52,702 nt of DNA from Butyrivibrio fibrisolvens 16/4 (GTDB taxonomy: Bacteria; Bacillota; Clostridia; Lachnospirales; Lachnospiraceae). The stretch is from assembly GCA_000209815.1 (NCBI GenBank), contig FP929036.1, forward strand, positions 2,005,350-2,058,051. Direction: 5' to 3'. How positions within the stretch are numbered: the stretch's first letter is position 1; every line of letters begins with the position of its first letter. Shown here piece by piece: positions 27,662-36,474 of the stretch. The notes under the pieces were generated by a model, which was given only the letters and a program-made list of their open reading frames with translations, was not told the origin of the DNA and did no database searches. A program made the position numbers and the translations under genes.

Positions 27662-27698
27662 GAATTTTTATTCCCTCGTTCTGAATTTTTATGCATAT

Positions 27699-27726
27699 AT
27701 ATTAACACAAAATGAATAAATATCAA
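27699..27726 (-). promoter_or_regulatory. Promoter of the amino-acid importer
   Basis: TTGATA (27721-27726) and TAATAT (27699-27704), 16 bases apart on the minus strand, lie about 35 bases upstream of the ATG. Confidence 0.4.
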
Positions 27727-27739
27727 TAGAAAAATTAAA

Positions 27740-27771
27740 AGAGAATCTAACTAATTTAAGCCAGATTCTCT
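27740..27771 (-). terminator. Terminator of the sce7726-like gene
   Basis: AGAGAATCT pairs with AGATTCTCT across 14 bases; TTTTAATTTTTC follows on the minus strand. It lies 39 bases after the stop at 27811. Confidence 0.7.
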
Positions 27772-27810
27772 ACTGTAAGTATTATTCAATTATTTTCTTT
27801 GCTAATCGTC

Positions 27811-28530
27811 TTACGCGACGAACTCTTGTGGATTTTTAGTGCCTCTTCTACGAGGATTCTTCTCCTTTTGGTATTCCTTAATATCGGCAAGAAGCTTTTC
27901 ATAATCACGCTCAAATAATAGCTCGCTGATTTCTTTATTAAGATCTGCAGGATTAAGCTTTGTCTCCGGAATTACAGGTTCTGTTCCTGCTTCCTTTGCA
28001 GCTTTCTTTATCCTGGCAACCTCAGCTTTTGTAGGAGGAGTCTTTGTCCATTCAATTAGTTTCTTTCTGACGAATGGTTTGCTCTGCCCGTTGTACTTAG
28101 GCATATTAAATCTTTCTAATAGAATGCCAAGTTCCGGGCGCCACAAAAGTTCCAGCTTGCGCTCTATTTTCATCTTTTTATTAGGCTGTGGATGTCTAAG
28201 GAAATAAAAATCAGCCTTGTCATCTATCTCATCCACAGTAATAATACCCCAGTGCTCAGGAATATGCTCTTCTATGTGATTAGCATGAGAGCTTCCCACA
28301 ACAACCATATTGTAATCAAAATATTTATCGTAATCCTTTATCTGGCCATCTAATCTGGTATAGGTATCTGCGTCGGATTTAATCTCAATCCCTACCAGTG
28401 CACCAGTAATTACCATATACACATCAGCCCTTGATTTACCTATCATCTTCTCTTCATAGATTCTGGTTTTGCCATATTCTATTTCCAGATAGTCAAATAA
28501 GGCTTCTCGAATATCTTTATCCTTTAGCAT
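27811..28530 (-). CDS. sce7726-like protein with a PD-(D/E)xK nuclease-type fold
   Basis: 239 residues. The N-terminal half carries a nuclease-like core, ADVYMV followed by GIEIKSDADT and QIKDYDKYFD, in the spacing seen in restriction-endonuclease-like folds and in sce7726 family proteins. Such proteins are of unclear role, often near mobile or defence genes. A helical Lys/Glu-rich C-terminus (about 160-239) is less conserved. It follows the phosphatase gene by 21 bases. The ribosome site (AAAGGC) is weak. Confidence 0.7.
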   Translation of the reverse strand: MLKDKDIREALFDYLEIEYGKTRIYEEKMIGKSRADVYMVITGALVGIEIKSDADTYTRLDGQIKDYDKYFDYNMVVVGSSHANHIEEHIPEHWGIITVDEIDDKADFYFLRHPQPNKKMKIERKLELLWRPELGILLERFNMPKYNGQSKPFVRKKLIEWTKTPPTKAEVARIKKAAKEAGTEPVIPETKLNPADLNKEISELLFERDYEKLLADIKEYQKEKNPRRRGTKNPQEFVA

Positions 28531-28551
28531 ATATATTTTGCCTTTTCTTAA

Positions 28552-29019
28552 TTAATTGCCCAGATGCTTAAGTAAACCTTCGCAGCCTCGTACTACATCA
28601 TCATAGCATACATCAAACTTTCTTGTGTACCAAGGGTCATCAATATCACGAGGCCTGTCTGTGAAATCTAAAAGTCTATAAATCTTATCATCTTTGTCAG
28701 GACCGAATTCATATGCAAGGTCTCGCATATTCTCTGCATCCATTCCAATAATATAATCGTATTCACGATATTCGTCTTTGCGAATATGTCTGGCAGCATA
28801 TCCATCACAGTTTATCCCTTTGGCATTAAGCACCTGCCGCACTGGAGGGTAAACCGGATTTCCAATCTCCTCATAAGTCATAGCTGCACAATCAATATAA
28901 AAATCTTGGCTGATTCCGCGCTTATCAACCATATCCTGTAATACATATTTAGCCATTGGGGATCTACAGATGGAGCCGTGGCAAACAAAAAGTATTTTTT
29001 CATTATTTAATCTCCGCAT
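28552..29019 (-). CDS. Low-molecular-weight protein tyrosine phosphatase; start probably frameshifted
   Basis: Cytosolic phosphatase, 150-155 residues. The CX5R active site is CHGSICR near the N-terminus, and the general acid Asp is in DDPWYTRKFD. As sequenced, the only in-frame start is at 29019, giving an odd MRRLNNEKILF leader. A better start is ATG 29001-29003 with GGAG eight bases upstream; it reads ATGAAAAAATAC and would give the family-typical MKKILFVCHG if the run had one more A (T run at plus 28995-29000). Targets are unknown; relatives act on tyrosine kinases of capsule and exopolysaccharide synthesis. Confidence 0.9.
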   Translation of the reverse strand: MRRLNNEKILFVCHGSICRSPMAKYVLQDMVDKRGISQDFYIDCAAMTYEEIGNPVYPPVRQVLNAKGINCDGYAARHIRKDEYREYDYIIGMDAENMRDLAYEFGPDKDDKIYRLLDFTDRPRDIDDPWYTRKFDVCYDDVVRGCEGLLKHLGN

Positions 29020-29203
29020 AAGTTAACGTCTATCTTTAATAATACTTGTATTATACATATTGGTCAGTGTTAAAGAAAGACTACATTAAAGCTAGAGCAA
29101 CATAGAGGACTAGCTTAAAGGTAAACCGACCAATCACGCTTGTAAAACATCTGGAATTGCTTTAATTACATCATTAAATGAACCTACTTACTCTATCTAC
29201 TAA

Positions 29204-29229
29204 ACAAGGCGGCATCACTGCCGCCTTGT
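29204..29229 (-). terminator. Hairpin after the Rpn relic
   Basis: ACAAGGCGGCA pairs perfectly with TGCCGCCTTGT around the loop TCAC; the T tract on the minus strand is short (TTTAG). Confidence 0.6.
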
Positions 29230-29268
29230 AATAAAACCTAATATTTCTGTTCCAACATATTCTATAAA

Positions 29269-29638
29269 TTATCTCTGAAGTTGCTTTGAAATAAGCTTTC
29301 TATCATTATCTGTTATTCCAAGATTGCAAAATGCTTGCTCTAGTGAAACCGATGTGTTTTTCATCAGCATCTTAACAGCCTCAGCAAGAGTATTAATTCT
29401 ATTTTTTTCAGCCTTCTTATCTGCATATCTTTCTACTGATTCACACATAATCTCACGTCCTTTCTCTGTTTCCAAAAACCTTACTCATTAATGTATCATC
29501 AAAAAGAGTACGATCATCAACAATCTGTATTACATCTGAATCAGCTTTTATTGGCTGGATTTTATCATTTTGCATATCTTTTTTCAATATCTCCACACGA
29601 TTATAATAACATCTTAATATGTTTAAAACAATTAGCAA
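29269..29638 (-). pseudogene. Remnant of an Rpn/PD-(D/E)xK nuclease family transposase-like gene
   Basis: Two overlapping frames form a relic. The 5' part (to about 29453) has the family N-terminus PIKADSDVIQIV and FDDTLMSKVFGNRE. The 3' part (29475-29269) has the C-terminus GREIMCESVERYADKKAEK and a helix-turn end. The roughly 200-residue nuclease core normally between them is absent and the frames are out of register by one base. This indicates an internal deletion rather than a sequencing slip. These proteins are abundant, laterally spread genes in Lachnospiraceae. Confidence 0.65.
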
Positions 29639-29686
29639 AGTGCAAATGCAGGCAGAATAATTATGGTTATTTGTTGTTTGCCATAA

Positions 29687-29887
29687 TCATCTTTTGTAAT
29701 CCGCTGATACATCAAAAAACGTCCGTACCCCTGAGATGTAATCGTCATAAGCTGTTTCTGCATCTTTTCCATGAAACACCTTGCAAAGCCCACACATATC
29801 GCAATCTGCAATACATGGAAATCTTTGCTTTATATAATCACGCCGTTCTTGTTCTGTTGAATTTTTAATATCTGGAGCTTCTTTCAT
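29687..29887 (-). CDS. Small Cys-rich protein B (CX3CX2CX2C), unknown function
   Basis: 66 residues, acidic and Tyr-rich. Four cysteines sit in FPCIADCDMCGLC at about residues 25-35. The flanks, STEQERRDYIKQ before and YDDYISGVRTFFDVSADY after, align with the neighbouring 73-residue protein at 29896, so the two are tandem paralogues. The Cys spacing suggests an iron-sulfur or zinc site; this is inferred only from spacing. It starts 8 bases after its paralogue's stop and appears to be third in an operon with an HD-domain gene. Confidence 0.65.
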   Translation of the reverse strand: MKEAPDIKNSTEQERRDYIKQRFPCIADCDMCGLCKVFHGKDAETAYDDYISGVRTFFDVSADYKR

Positions 29888-29895
29888 AAATATAC

Positions 29896-30117
29896 CTATT
29901 TTATCTGCCTATCCTGACGGTATATAGACATATAATCCTTATTAATATCACTAATTTCACGTTTTCCATCTATATAATCCTGGTAAATATCCCACGGACT
30001 ACCGCCACCAAGCCAACAAGACGAACAGTTTTCACATCCGCCTCCACAATCAAGAGATGCTTTTATAATATCTTCGCGCTCTTCTCGTGTTGTATCTTTA
30101 ATAAGGATTGATTTCAT
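29896..30117 (-). CDS. Small Cys-rich protein A (CX3CX2CX2C), unknown function
   Basis: 73 residues. DTTREEREDIIKASLDC is followed by GGGCENCSSCWLGGG, so the four cysteines have exactly the spacing of the paralogue at 29687. A conserved WDIYQDYIDGKREISDINKDY tail follows (compare YDDYISGVRTF in the other copy). The start lies six bases after the stop of the HD-domain gene. The Gly-rich cluster is suggestive of an iron-sulfur ligand set but no enzyme domain is attached. I know no named function. Confidence 0.68.
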   Translation of the reverse strand: MKSILIKDTTREEREDIIKASLDCGGGCENCSSCWLGGGSPWDIYQDYIDGKREISDINKDYMSIYRQDRQIK

Positions 30118-30123
30118 AGGCCT

Positions 30124-30717
30124 TTACCCCGCTAACATTTCCTTGTTAATAGTATCCTCACTAGCTGCCATTGCTTGCAATGTTTTATCTAACAAATCAT
30201 TAAGCTCCCAGCCAAGCTGATTTGCGCCACGTTCTATAACCTCTCGTGAACATCCTGCTGCAAATCCTTTGCTTTTATATTTCTTCTTGAGAGATTTTAG
30301 TTCCATATCTTTAGTACTCTTAGATGGTCGCATCAGAGCTGCCGCCCAAATAAGTCCTGTCAGCTCATCAGCTGCAAAGAGTACTTTTTCCATCTCTCTT
30401 ATTGGCTCTACATCTATAGTTTCCCCGCAACCAACAGTAATTCCATATCCGTGTGAACATACTGCATGAATAATATCATCACTCACACCGCCCTCTTTTA
30501 ATAATTCTGGAGCTTTCAAACAATGCTCATCTGGATACAATTCAAAATCTATATCATGTAAAAGTCCAACAATTCCCCAATATTCCTTTTCATCTGCATA
30601 ACCAAGTTCATTTGCATACCATTTCATAACAGCTTCAACGGTCAATGCGTGTTGAATATGAAAAGAATCCTTGTTGTACTTTTTCAATAAGTCGAAGGCC
30701 TCTTCTCTTGAAATCAT
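30124..30717 (-). CDS. HD-domain (HDIG-like) phosphohydrolase
   Basis: 197 residues. ATG 30715-30717 has AAAGGGGAT seven bases upstream; the longer frame from 30756 has no such site. First His in DSFHIQHAL, the HD pair in GLLHDIDFELYPDEH, then CSHGYG and the Asp in FAADELTGLIWA complete the metal site. Such proteins are often annotated HDIG hydrolases, with substrate unknown. First gene of an operon with the two Cys-rich paralogues. Confidence 0.82.
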   Translation of the reverse strand: MISREEAFDLLKKYNKDSFHIQHALTVEAVMKWYANELGYADEKEYWGIVGLLHDIDFELYPDEHCLKAPELLKEGGVSDDIIHAVCSHGYGITVGCGETIDVEPIREMEKVLFAADELTGLIWAAALMRPSKSTKDMELKSLKKKYKSKGFAAGCSREVIERGANQLGWELNDLLDKTLQAMAASEDTINKEMLAG

Positions 30718-30857
30718 TTTTACTATCCCCTTTCTCTTCTTCTTTTCTAAAAGCATACTCTTTTAGTAGGTAAATAGCAATCTCATTATTACTATGACAG
30801 AATACATTAAAGCATATTCCTTAGCTTGAAGATTTCTTATCTGTCAATAGTTTTCCG

Positions 30858-30929
30858 CCAAATCTGTCAAATTTCCCAAATCTGTCTAATCTGTCTAATC
30901 TGTCTAATCTCCCAAATCTGTCTAATCTG
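30858..30929. repeat. Nine-base tandem repeat, TCTAATCTG unit
   Basis: Units of TCTAATCTG and variants (CCAAATCTG, TCAAATTTC) repeat about eight times in the gap between the HD gene start and the L,D-transpeptidase terminator. No inverted symmetry and no spacers, so it is not CRISPR-like. Confidence 0.8.
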
Positions 30930-30970
30930 AATTGCATTGCAGATTATGTCATAAAGTTATAATTCAAAAA

Positions 30971-30994
30971 GAGCACAGGCATTTGCCTGTGCTC
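30971..30994 (-). terminator. Terminator of the L,D-transpeptidase gene
   Basis: An 11-bp stem GAGCACAGGCA/TGCCTGTGCTC with a two-base TT loop (effectively four) is followed on the minus strand by five T. Confidence 0.9.
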
Positions 30995-31009
30995 CAGAAA
31001 AACAAATTA

Positions 31010-31708
31010 TTAATGAACAACCACTTTTGTTCCAATTGATACCTTGCCATATAGCTGTTCAGCAAAATCATGTGGTAGATTTACACATCCGTGGGAACCA
31101 TGATTTATATAGGTATCTCCACCGAATTCCTCAGCTGTTCGCCAGGTTGCATCGTGGAGTCCGATGTTGGAATCGGTAAATCTCATCCAGTAATCAACCC
31201 ATACCTTCCAGGTAGGTCCACGTAAAATCTTTCCTGGGATATGAGTCTTAACTGAATAGGTGCCCTTTGGTGTACCCCGTCCTACAGAAGTCTTGCCTGT
31301 GACACAAGGACTTTGCATAGCAAGCACATTGTTTTCAAAGTAAGATACCGTCTGATTTGTAATATCCACATCAACATAGGTTGGATATGGAAGATTTTCA
31401 AATGTCTGACCTATAAGGCTCTGTGGCTGTGCCAAAGCTGTCTCTTCTACTGGTTCCTCTATTTCAACTATAATCCCAGTCAGCTCCTCTTCCAAATTTT
31501 TATATCTGCCTTCCGTCTTACCAAAGGCAACATAATGATCATAAAGAGCCTGTGGATCTGTACCTAGCGCCAATACCACATCAGGATTATTGGCTGCATA
31601 ATAATCAGCATCAAATGATGCAGGAATAGCTGCCTCAGCCACAATAGTATTTTTTGATGCGGTGAAACCTAGGATAAGAATGGCGAGTGTGAAAATAATC
31701 TTTTTCAT
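31010..31708 (-). CDS. Secreted L,D-transpeptidase (YkuD)
   Basis: Cell-wall cross-linking enzyme, 232 residues. Signal peptide 1-26 is followed by a short repeat domain (about 30-72, FDADYYAANNPDVVLALG to FGKTEGRYKN) common in Lachnospiraceae surface proteins and presumed to bind the wall. The YkuD domain (about 105-232) has the catalytic block HGSHGCVNLP with upstream His in NIGLHDATW. TAGGAGACTTAACT precedes the ATG. Single gene with its own terminator. Confidence 0.92.
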   Translation of the reverse strand: MKKIIFTLAILILGFTASKNTIVAEAAIPASFDADYYAANNPDVVLALGTDPQALYDHYVAFGKTEGRYKNLEEELTGIIVEIEEPVEETALAQPQSLIGQTFENLPYPTYVDVDITNQTVSYFENNVLAMQSPCVTGKTSVGRGTPKGTYSVKTHIPGKILRGPTWKVWVDYWMRFTDSNIGLHDATWRTAEEFGGDTYINHGSHGCVNLPHDFAEQLYGKVSIGTKVVVH

Positions 31709-31841
31709 AGTTAAGTCTCCTACAAATGATTATTACACTCCCTTTTTGAATTGAACCATTTTCATTTTAAAATTATCACAAGGATAATTTTTTTCAATAG
31801 GGTTCACATATTTAGGTTTCTTTTTTCACACAAGTCACATA

Positions 31842-32852
31842 CTATTTTTTAAAGACCGCTACAAATAATTTGCCCAGCAATTGCCATACATATTTGCTTA
31901 TGTAATACATAATTATGGCAAATACCGTAACTACTACCAAATACAATAAAATCATCTTGATAGATAATGCTGGGAAGAATTTTGGCATCAAATATGAGCG
32001 GAAAATTATGTGGTTCAAATATATTGAATAGGATATCTTATTGAAAAATGCCAGTAGCTTTGACTGAAAAATCAAATTAGTGTTGAATGAAATAGCAACA
32101 CCAATTGATATTAAAAGCAAATATAGATATTCTATCTTTCCCTTTCGATAATATGCTGCAACAAATGTAATCAAAAGAATAAGAAATCCAAATATCTGAA
32201 CTGCTTTATTCTTAAGGTAAATGGAATACTTCTCATTGAAATCAAAAAGCAAAATACCTATTCCCATTTCAAGGAAGCCTCTCACAAATCGATGATGATA
32301 CCAAATACCCTCATAGAATTCGGTTAAAAGGCTTCCGTAGGTTCTGTAGGAATATGTAAGCCCAACAATAATTGCTGCAGGAATTATTATCTCTTTTGCA
32401 ATTCCTGGAACCCTCTTGCACAAGCTGTAAAGGAATAATCCAGCCACTAGTAAAATACAAACATACCAAGAAGCATTATTTGCATATGGCACATCCCACC
32501 AAGGCCAGTAGTGAATGCATAAAAGCTCTTTTATACCATCACCTTCAAGCCATGCTAAAGTGTCATTTACCGTAAATTTATTTGCATAAATAAGACAACC
32601 TGCACTTACTATAAATGCCATAAAATATTCTGGATATAATCGCTTAATCCTATGTAACGTATATCCGTATGGAGTCCTATTATATTTATTTAAATCAGCT
32701 GCTAAAAGCCATCCACTTACTACGAAGAAAAACTCCACACCTATGTCCCATCCTGTCCAATGCTCATATTGATTAAACAGATGAAACAGCACTACCCCAT
32801 AGGTAAAAACTATTCTCCAAAATGAAATCATATTGTCTTTGCGGTCGCTCAT
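31842..32852 (-). CDS. Acyltransferase family 3 membrane protein
   Basis: 336 residues with about ten membrane helices. The catalytic His is in YGVVLFHLF, and GVEFFFVVSGWLLA is the family landmark. Transfers acyl groups to surface or secreted glycans in characterised relatives (OafA/WecH type); the acceptor here is unknown. AAGGAGAATACA precedes the ATG. It starts 46 bases after the CE1 esterase stop, so it may be co-transcribed with it. Confidence 0.88.
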   Translation of the reverse strand: MSDRKDNMISFWRIVFTYGVVLFHLFNQYEHWTGWDIGVEFFFVVSGWLLAADLNKYNRTPYGYTLHRIKRLYPEYFMAFIVSAGCLIYANKFTVNDTLAWLEGDGIKELLCIHYWPWWDVPYANNASWYVCILLVAGLFLYSLCKRVPGIAKEIIIPAAIIVGLTYSYRTYGSLLTEFYEGIWYHHRFVRGFLEMGIGILLFDFNEKYSIYLKNKAVQIFGFLILLITFVAAYYRKGKIEYLYLLLISIGVAISFNTNLIFQSKLLAFFNKISYSIYLNHIIFRSYLMPKFFPALSIKMILLYLVVVTVFAIIMYYISKYVWQLLGKLFVAVFKK

Positions 32853-32898
32853 TGTATTCTCCTTGGTATGTATTTTTAAATCGTACTACCTAATAATA

Positions 32899-34825
<1,927 letters not shown>

Positions 34826-34871
34826 TATTTTGTTAATATTTTTGTAATACTTAAAAACCCACACATTGTTT

Positions 34872-34985
34872 ACAGGGGGATTCGATTCTCGCCTGCCGGC
34901 TCGGTCGGCTCGCAACCATGTGGTCCCCCGGACCACGCTCGCCCCTCGACATCGCGGGAAACCCGCGGTTTGATTGAGTTGAATC
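34872..34985. other. GC-rich structured island, possibly tRNA-derived
   Basis: About 110 bases of high G+C in an AT-rich gap. It holds three hairpins: GCCG-N7-CGGC (34895-34909), GTGGTCC-CCC-GGACCAC (34920-34936) and CGCGGG-AAA-CCCGCG (34953-34967). Parts match the adjacent tRNA-Met gene: CCCTCGACATCGCGGG against CCCTCGACACCGCGGG, and GGGGGATTCGA in both. It does not fold as a complete tRNA. A decayed tRNA copy with an insertion, a repeat element or a small RNA are the options. Confidence 0.45.
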
Positions 34986-35002
34986 CACATATCGATATAT
35001 AA

Positions 35003-35040
35003 TAAATAAGAGATAGACCTAAAGGTCTATCTCTTATTTA
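35003..35040 (-). terminator. Terminator of the tRNA operon
   Basis: A perfect 17-bp stem, TAAATAAGAGATAGACC and its complement, with a TAAA loop; the T-rich end TTATTTATTATATA follows on the minus strand. Confidence 0.8.
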
Positions 35041-35044
35041 TTAG

Positions 35045-35118
35045 TAGCGAGAGGGGGATTCGAACCCTCGACACCGCGGGTATGAACCGCGTGCTCTAGC
35101 CAACTGAGCTATCTCGCC
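35045..35118 (-). tRNA. tRNA-Met (CAT), elongator type
   Basis: Complete 74-base cloverleaf on the minus strand: acceptor GGCGAGA/TCTCGCT with G1-U72, D-arm AGCTCAGTTGGCTAGAGC, anticodon loop TTCATAC (CAT) on stem CGCGG/CCGCG, T-loop TTCGAAT. No encoded CCA. The acceptor resembles the B. subtilis elongator tRNA-Met, not the initiator (no C1-A72 mismatch). Confidence 0.95.
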
Positions 35119-35173
35119 AAAGTCATGTAAACAAGAAGCAAAGCTTCTTGTAAATGAATTAAATTGTTTTAAA

Positions 35174-35246
35174 TGGGACCTACAGGGCTCGAACCTGTGA
35201 CCCTCTGCTTGTAAGGCAGATGCTCTCCCAGCTGAGCTAAGATCCC
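35174..35246 (-). tRNA. tRNA-Val (TAC)
   Basis: 73-base cloverleaf on the minus strand: acceptor GGGATCT/AGGTCCC, D-arm AGCTCAGCTGGGAGAGC, anticodon loop CTTACAA (TAC) on stem CTGC/GCAG, T-loop TTCGAGC, discriminator A. No encoded CCA. Upstream of tRNA-Met in the same operon. Confidence 0.95.
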
Positions 35247-35287
35247 AGAGCTTTTAGCGCTTTATTACCGCTTCAAGCGACTCGTAT

Positions 35288-35316
35288 AATATAGCATTGG
35301 ATTAGGGGAATGTCAA
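35288..35316 (-). promoter_or_regulatory. Promoter of the tRNA operon
   Basis: Consensus -35 TTGACA (35311-35316) and -10 TATATT (35288-35293) 17 bases apart on the minus strand, about 40 bases before the tRNA-Val gene. Confidence 0.75.
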
Positions 35317-35422
35317 CCGCAAAATGAATATTCGCAATACTTTTTGTATTTGTCCAATTTGCAGAAAATCATTCCCCTTTCCAAAGTAACTTTTCCTAGC
35401 TAACAGATAAACCATAAAAAAA

Positions 35423-36466
35423 TCAAGCCTTAACAGCCCATCTCATTTTTGTAGACTTGCTTCTAGGATTGATTCTGCACTCCTCTGCCGAAGGACGTAC
35501 TACATCAGAAGAAACCTCTGAATAAACTCCCTCCTTGGCCAATTCCTTAAAGGATTTCTTTACCAGTCTATCTTCTCCTGAATGGAATGTAAGAATAGCT
35601 ACACGGCCTCCTGGTTTGAGTATACCAGGCAACTTTTCAAGGAATGTATAAAGCACCTCAAATTCGCTATTAACGTCTATACGAAGTGCCTGAAAAACTC
35701 TGGCACAGCTTTTCTTGATAGCCTGTTCCTTTTCCTCCTTAGGAACCTTCCATAAGGCCTCTGAAATAGCCTCCCTGAGAGCTGTAGTGGTATCCATTGG
35801 ATTCCCCTTAGCCATAAGAGTAAATACCTTATGAGCAATCTCCTCTGCGTAAGGCTCATCAGAATTTTCTACCATCATTCCGATAAACTCTTCCTCCGTA
35901 ATATTGTGAAGTCGCTCTGCTGCAGATTCACCATGCTCTGGATCAAGACGCAAATCAAGAGGCCCATCAATCTTGTAAGAAAAACCTCTTTCTGGATTGT
36001 CTATCTGCATTGAAGAAACTCCAAGGTCTGCTAATACAAAATCAAACTTTCCTGCCTCTTCAGCCACCTTATCTATATTTGCAAAATTAATAAGTCTAAA
36101 CTGAAAATTATCCTCGCCAAAGCCAAACCCACGTAAGCGCTCTACAGTCTTTTTAGATTCAATAGGATCCACATCTAGACCATAAATGCATCCTTGTCCC
36201 TGAAGTTGCTCCAGCATCTTTCTGGTATGACCGCCATACCCTAGTGTACAATCCAAGCCCTTCTGCCCAGGCTGAATCTGAAGAAAATCCAATATTTCCT
36301 GCACCATAATAGAAATATGCATACCAGCTGGTGTGGACCCTTTACTAATAACACGTTCAATAGTGTCCTTATATTTTTCTGGATTATGTTCTTTATATTT
36401 TTCTTCAAATTTTTTAGGGTATTTACCTGAATATCTTACCCTTCGTTTATGCTTCTGTTCTTCCAT
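35423..36466 (-). CDS. rsmH: 16S rRNA (cytosine1402-N4)-methyltransferase RsmH, variant outside the dcw cluster
   Basis: AdoMet-dependent methyltransferase of 347 residues, slightly longer than usual owing to a basic N-terminal extension (about 1-38, KHKRRVRYSGKYPKK). Family motifs are present: LDCTLGYGGHTRKML, IYGLDVDP, VLADLGVSSMQID, and ERGFSYKIDGPLDLRLDP. RFQALRI-type CARVFQALRIDVNSE and the GGRVAILTFHSGEDRLVK block near the C-terminus complete it. Genes that normally follow rsmH (ftsL, pbp, mra) are absent; here it sits eight bases after the methionine synthase-like gene. It may be a second copy with a changed role. Confidence 0.88.
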   Translation of the reverse strand: MEEQKHKRRVRYSGKYPKKFEEKYKEHNPEKYKDTIERVISKGSTPAGMHISIMVQEILDFLQIQPGQKGLDCTLGYGGHTRKMLEQLQGQGCIYGLDVDPIESKKTVERLRGFGFGEDNFQFRLINFANIDKVAEEAGKFDFVLADLGVSSMQIDNPERGFSYKIDGPLDLRLDPEHGESAAERLHNITEEEFIGMMVENSDEPYAEEIAHKVFTLMAKGNPMDTTTALREAISEALWKVPKEEKEQAIKKSCARVFQALRIDVNSEFEVLYTFLEKLPGILKPGGRVAILTFHSGEDRLVKKSFKELAKEGVYSEVSSDVVRPSAEECRINPRSKSTKMRWAVKA

Positions 36467-36474
36467 TTACACCT

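Noticed and set aside
29020-29268. A gene in the gap between the phosphatase and the Rpn relic
   Set aside because: No open frame of useful length; only a hairpin at 29204-29229 was seen.
30858-30929. CRISPR-like array
   Set aside because: Units are nine bases, contiguous and without spacers; no cas genes in the window.
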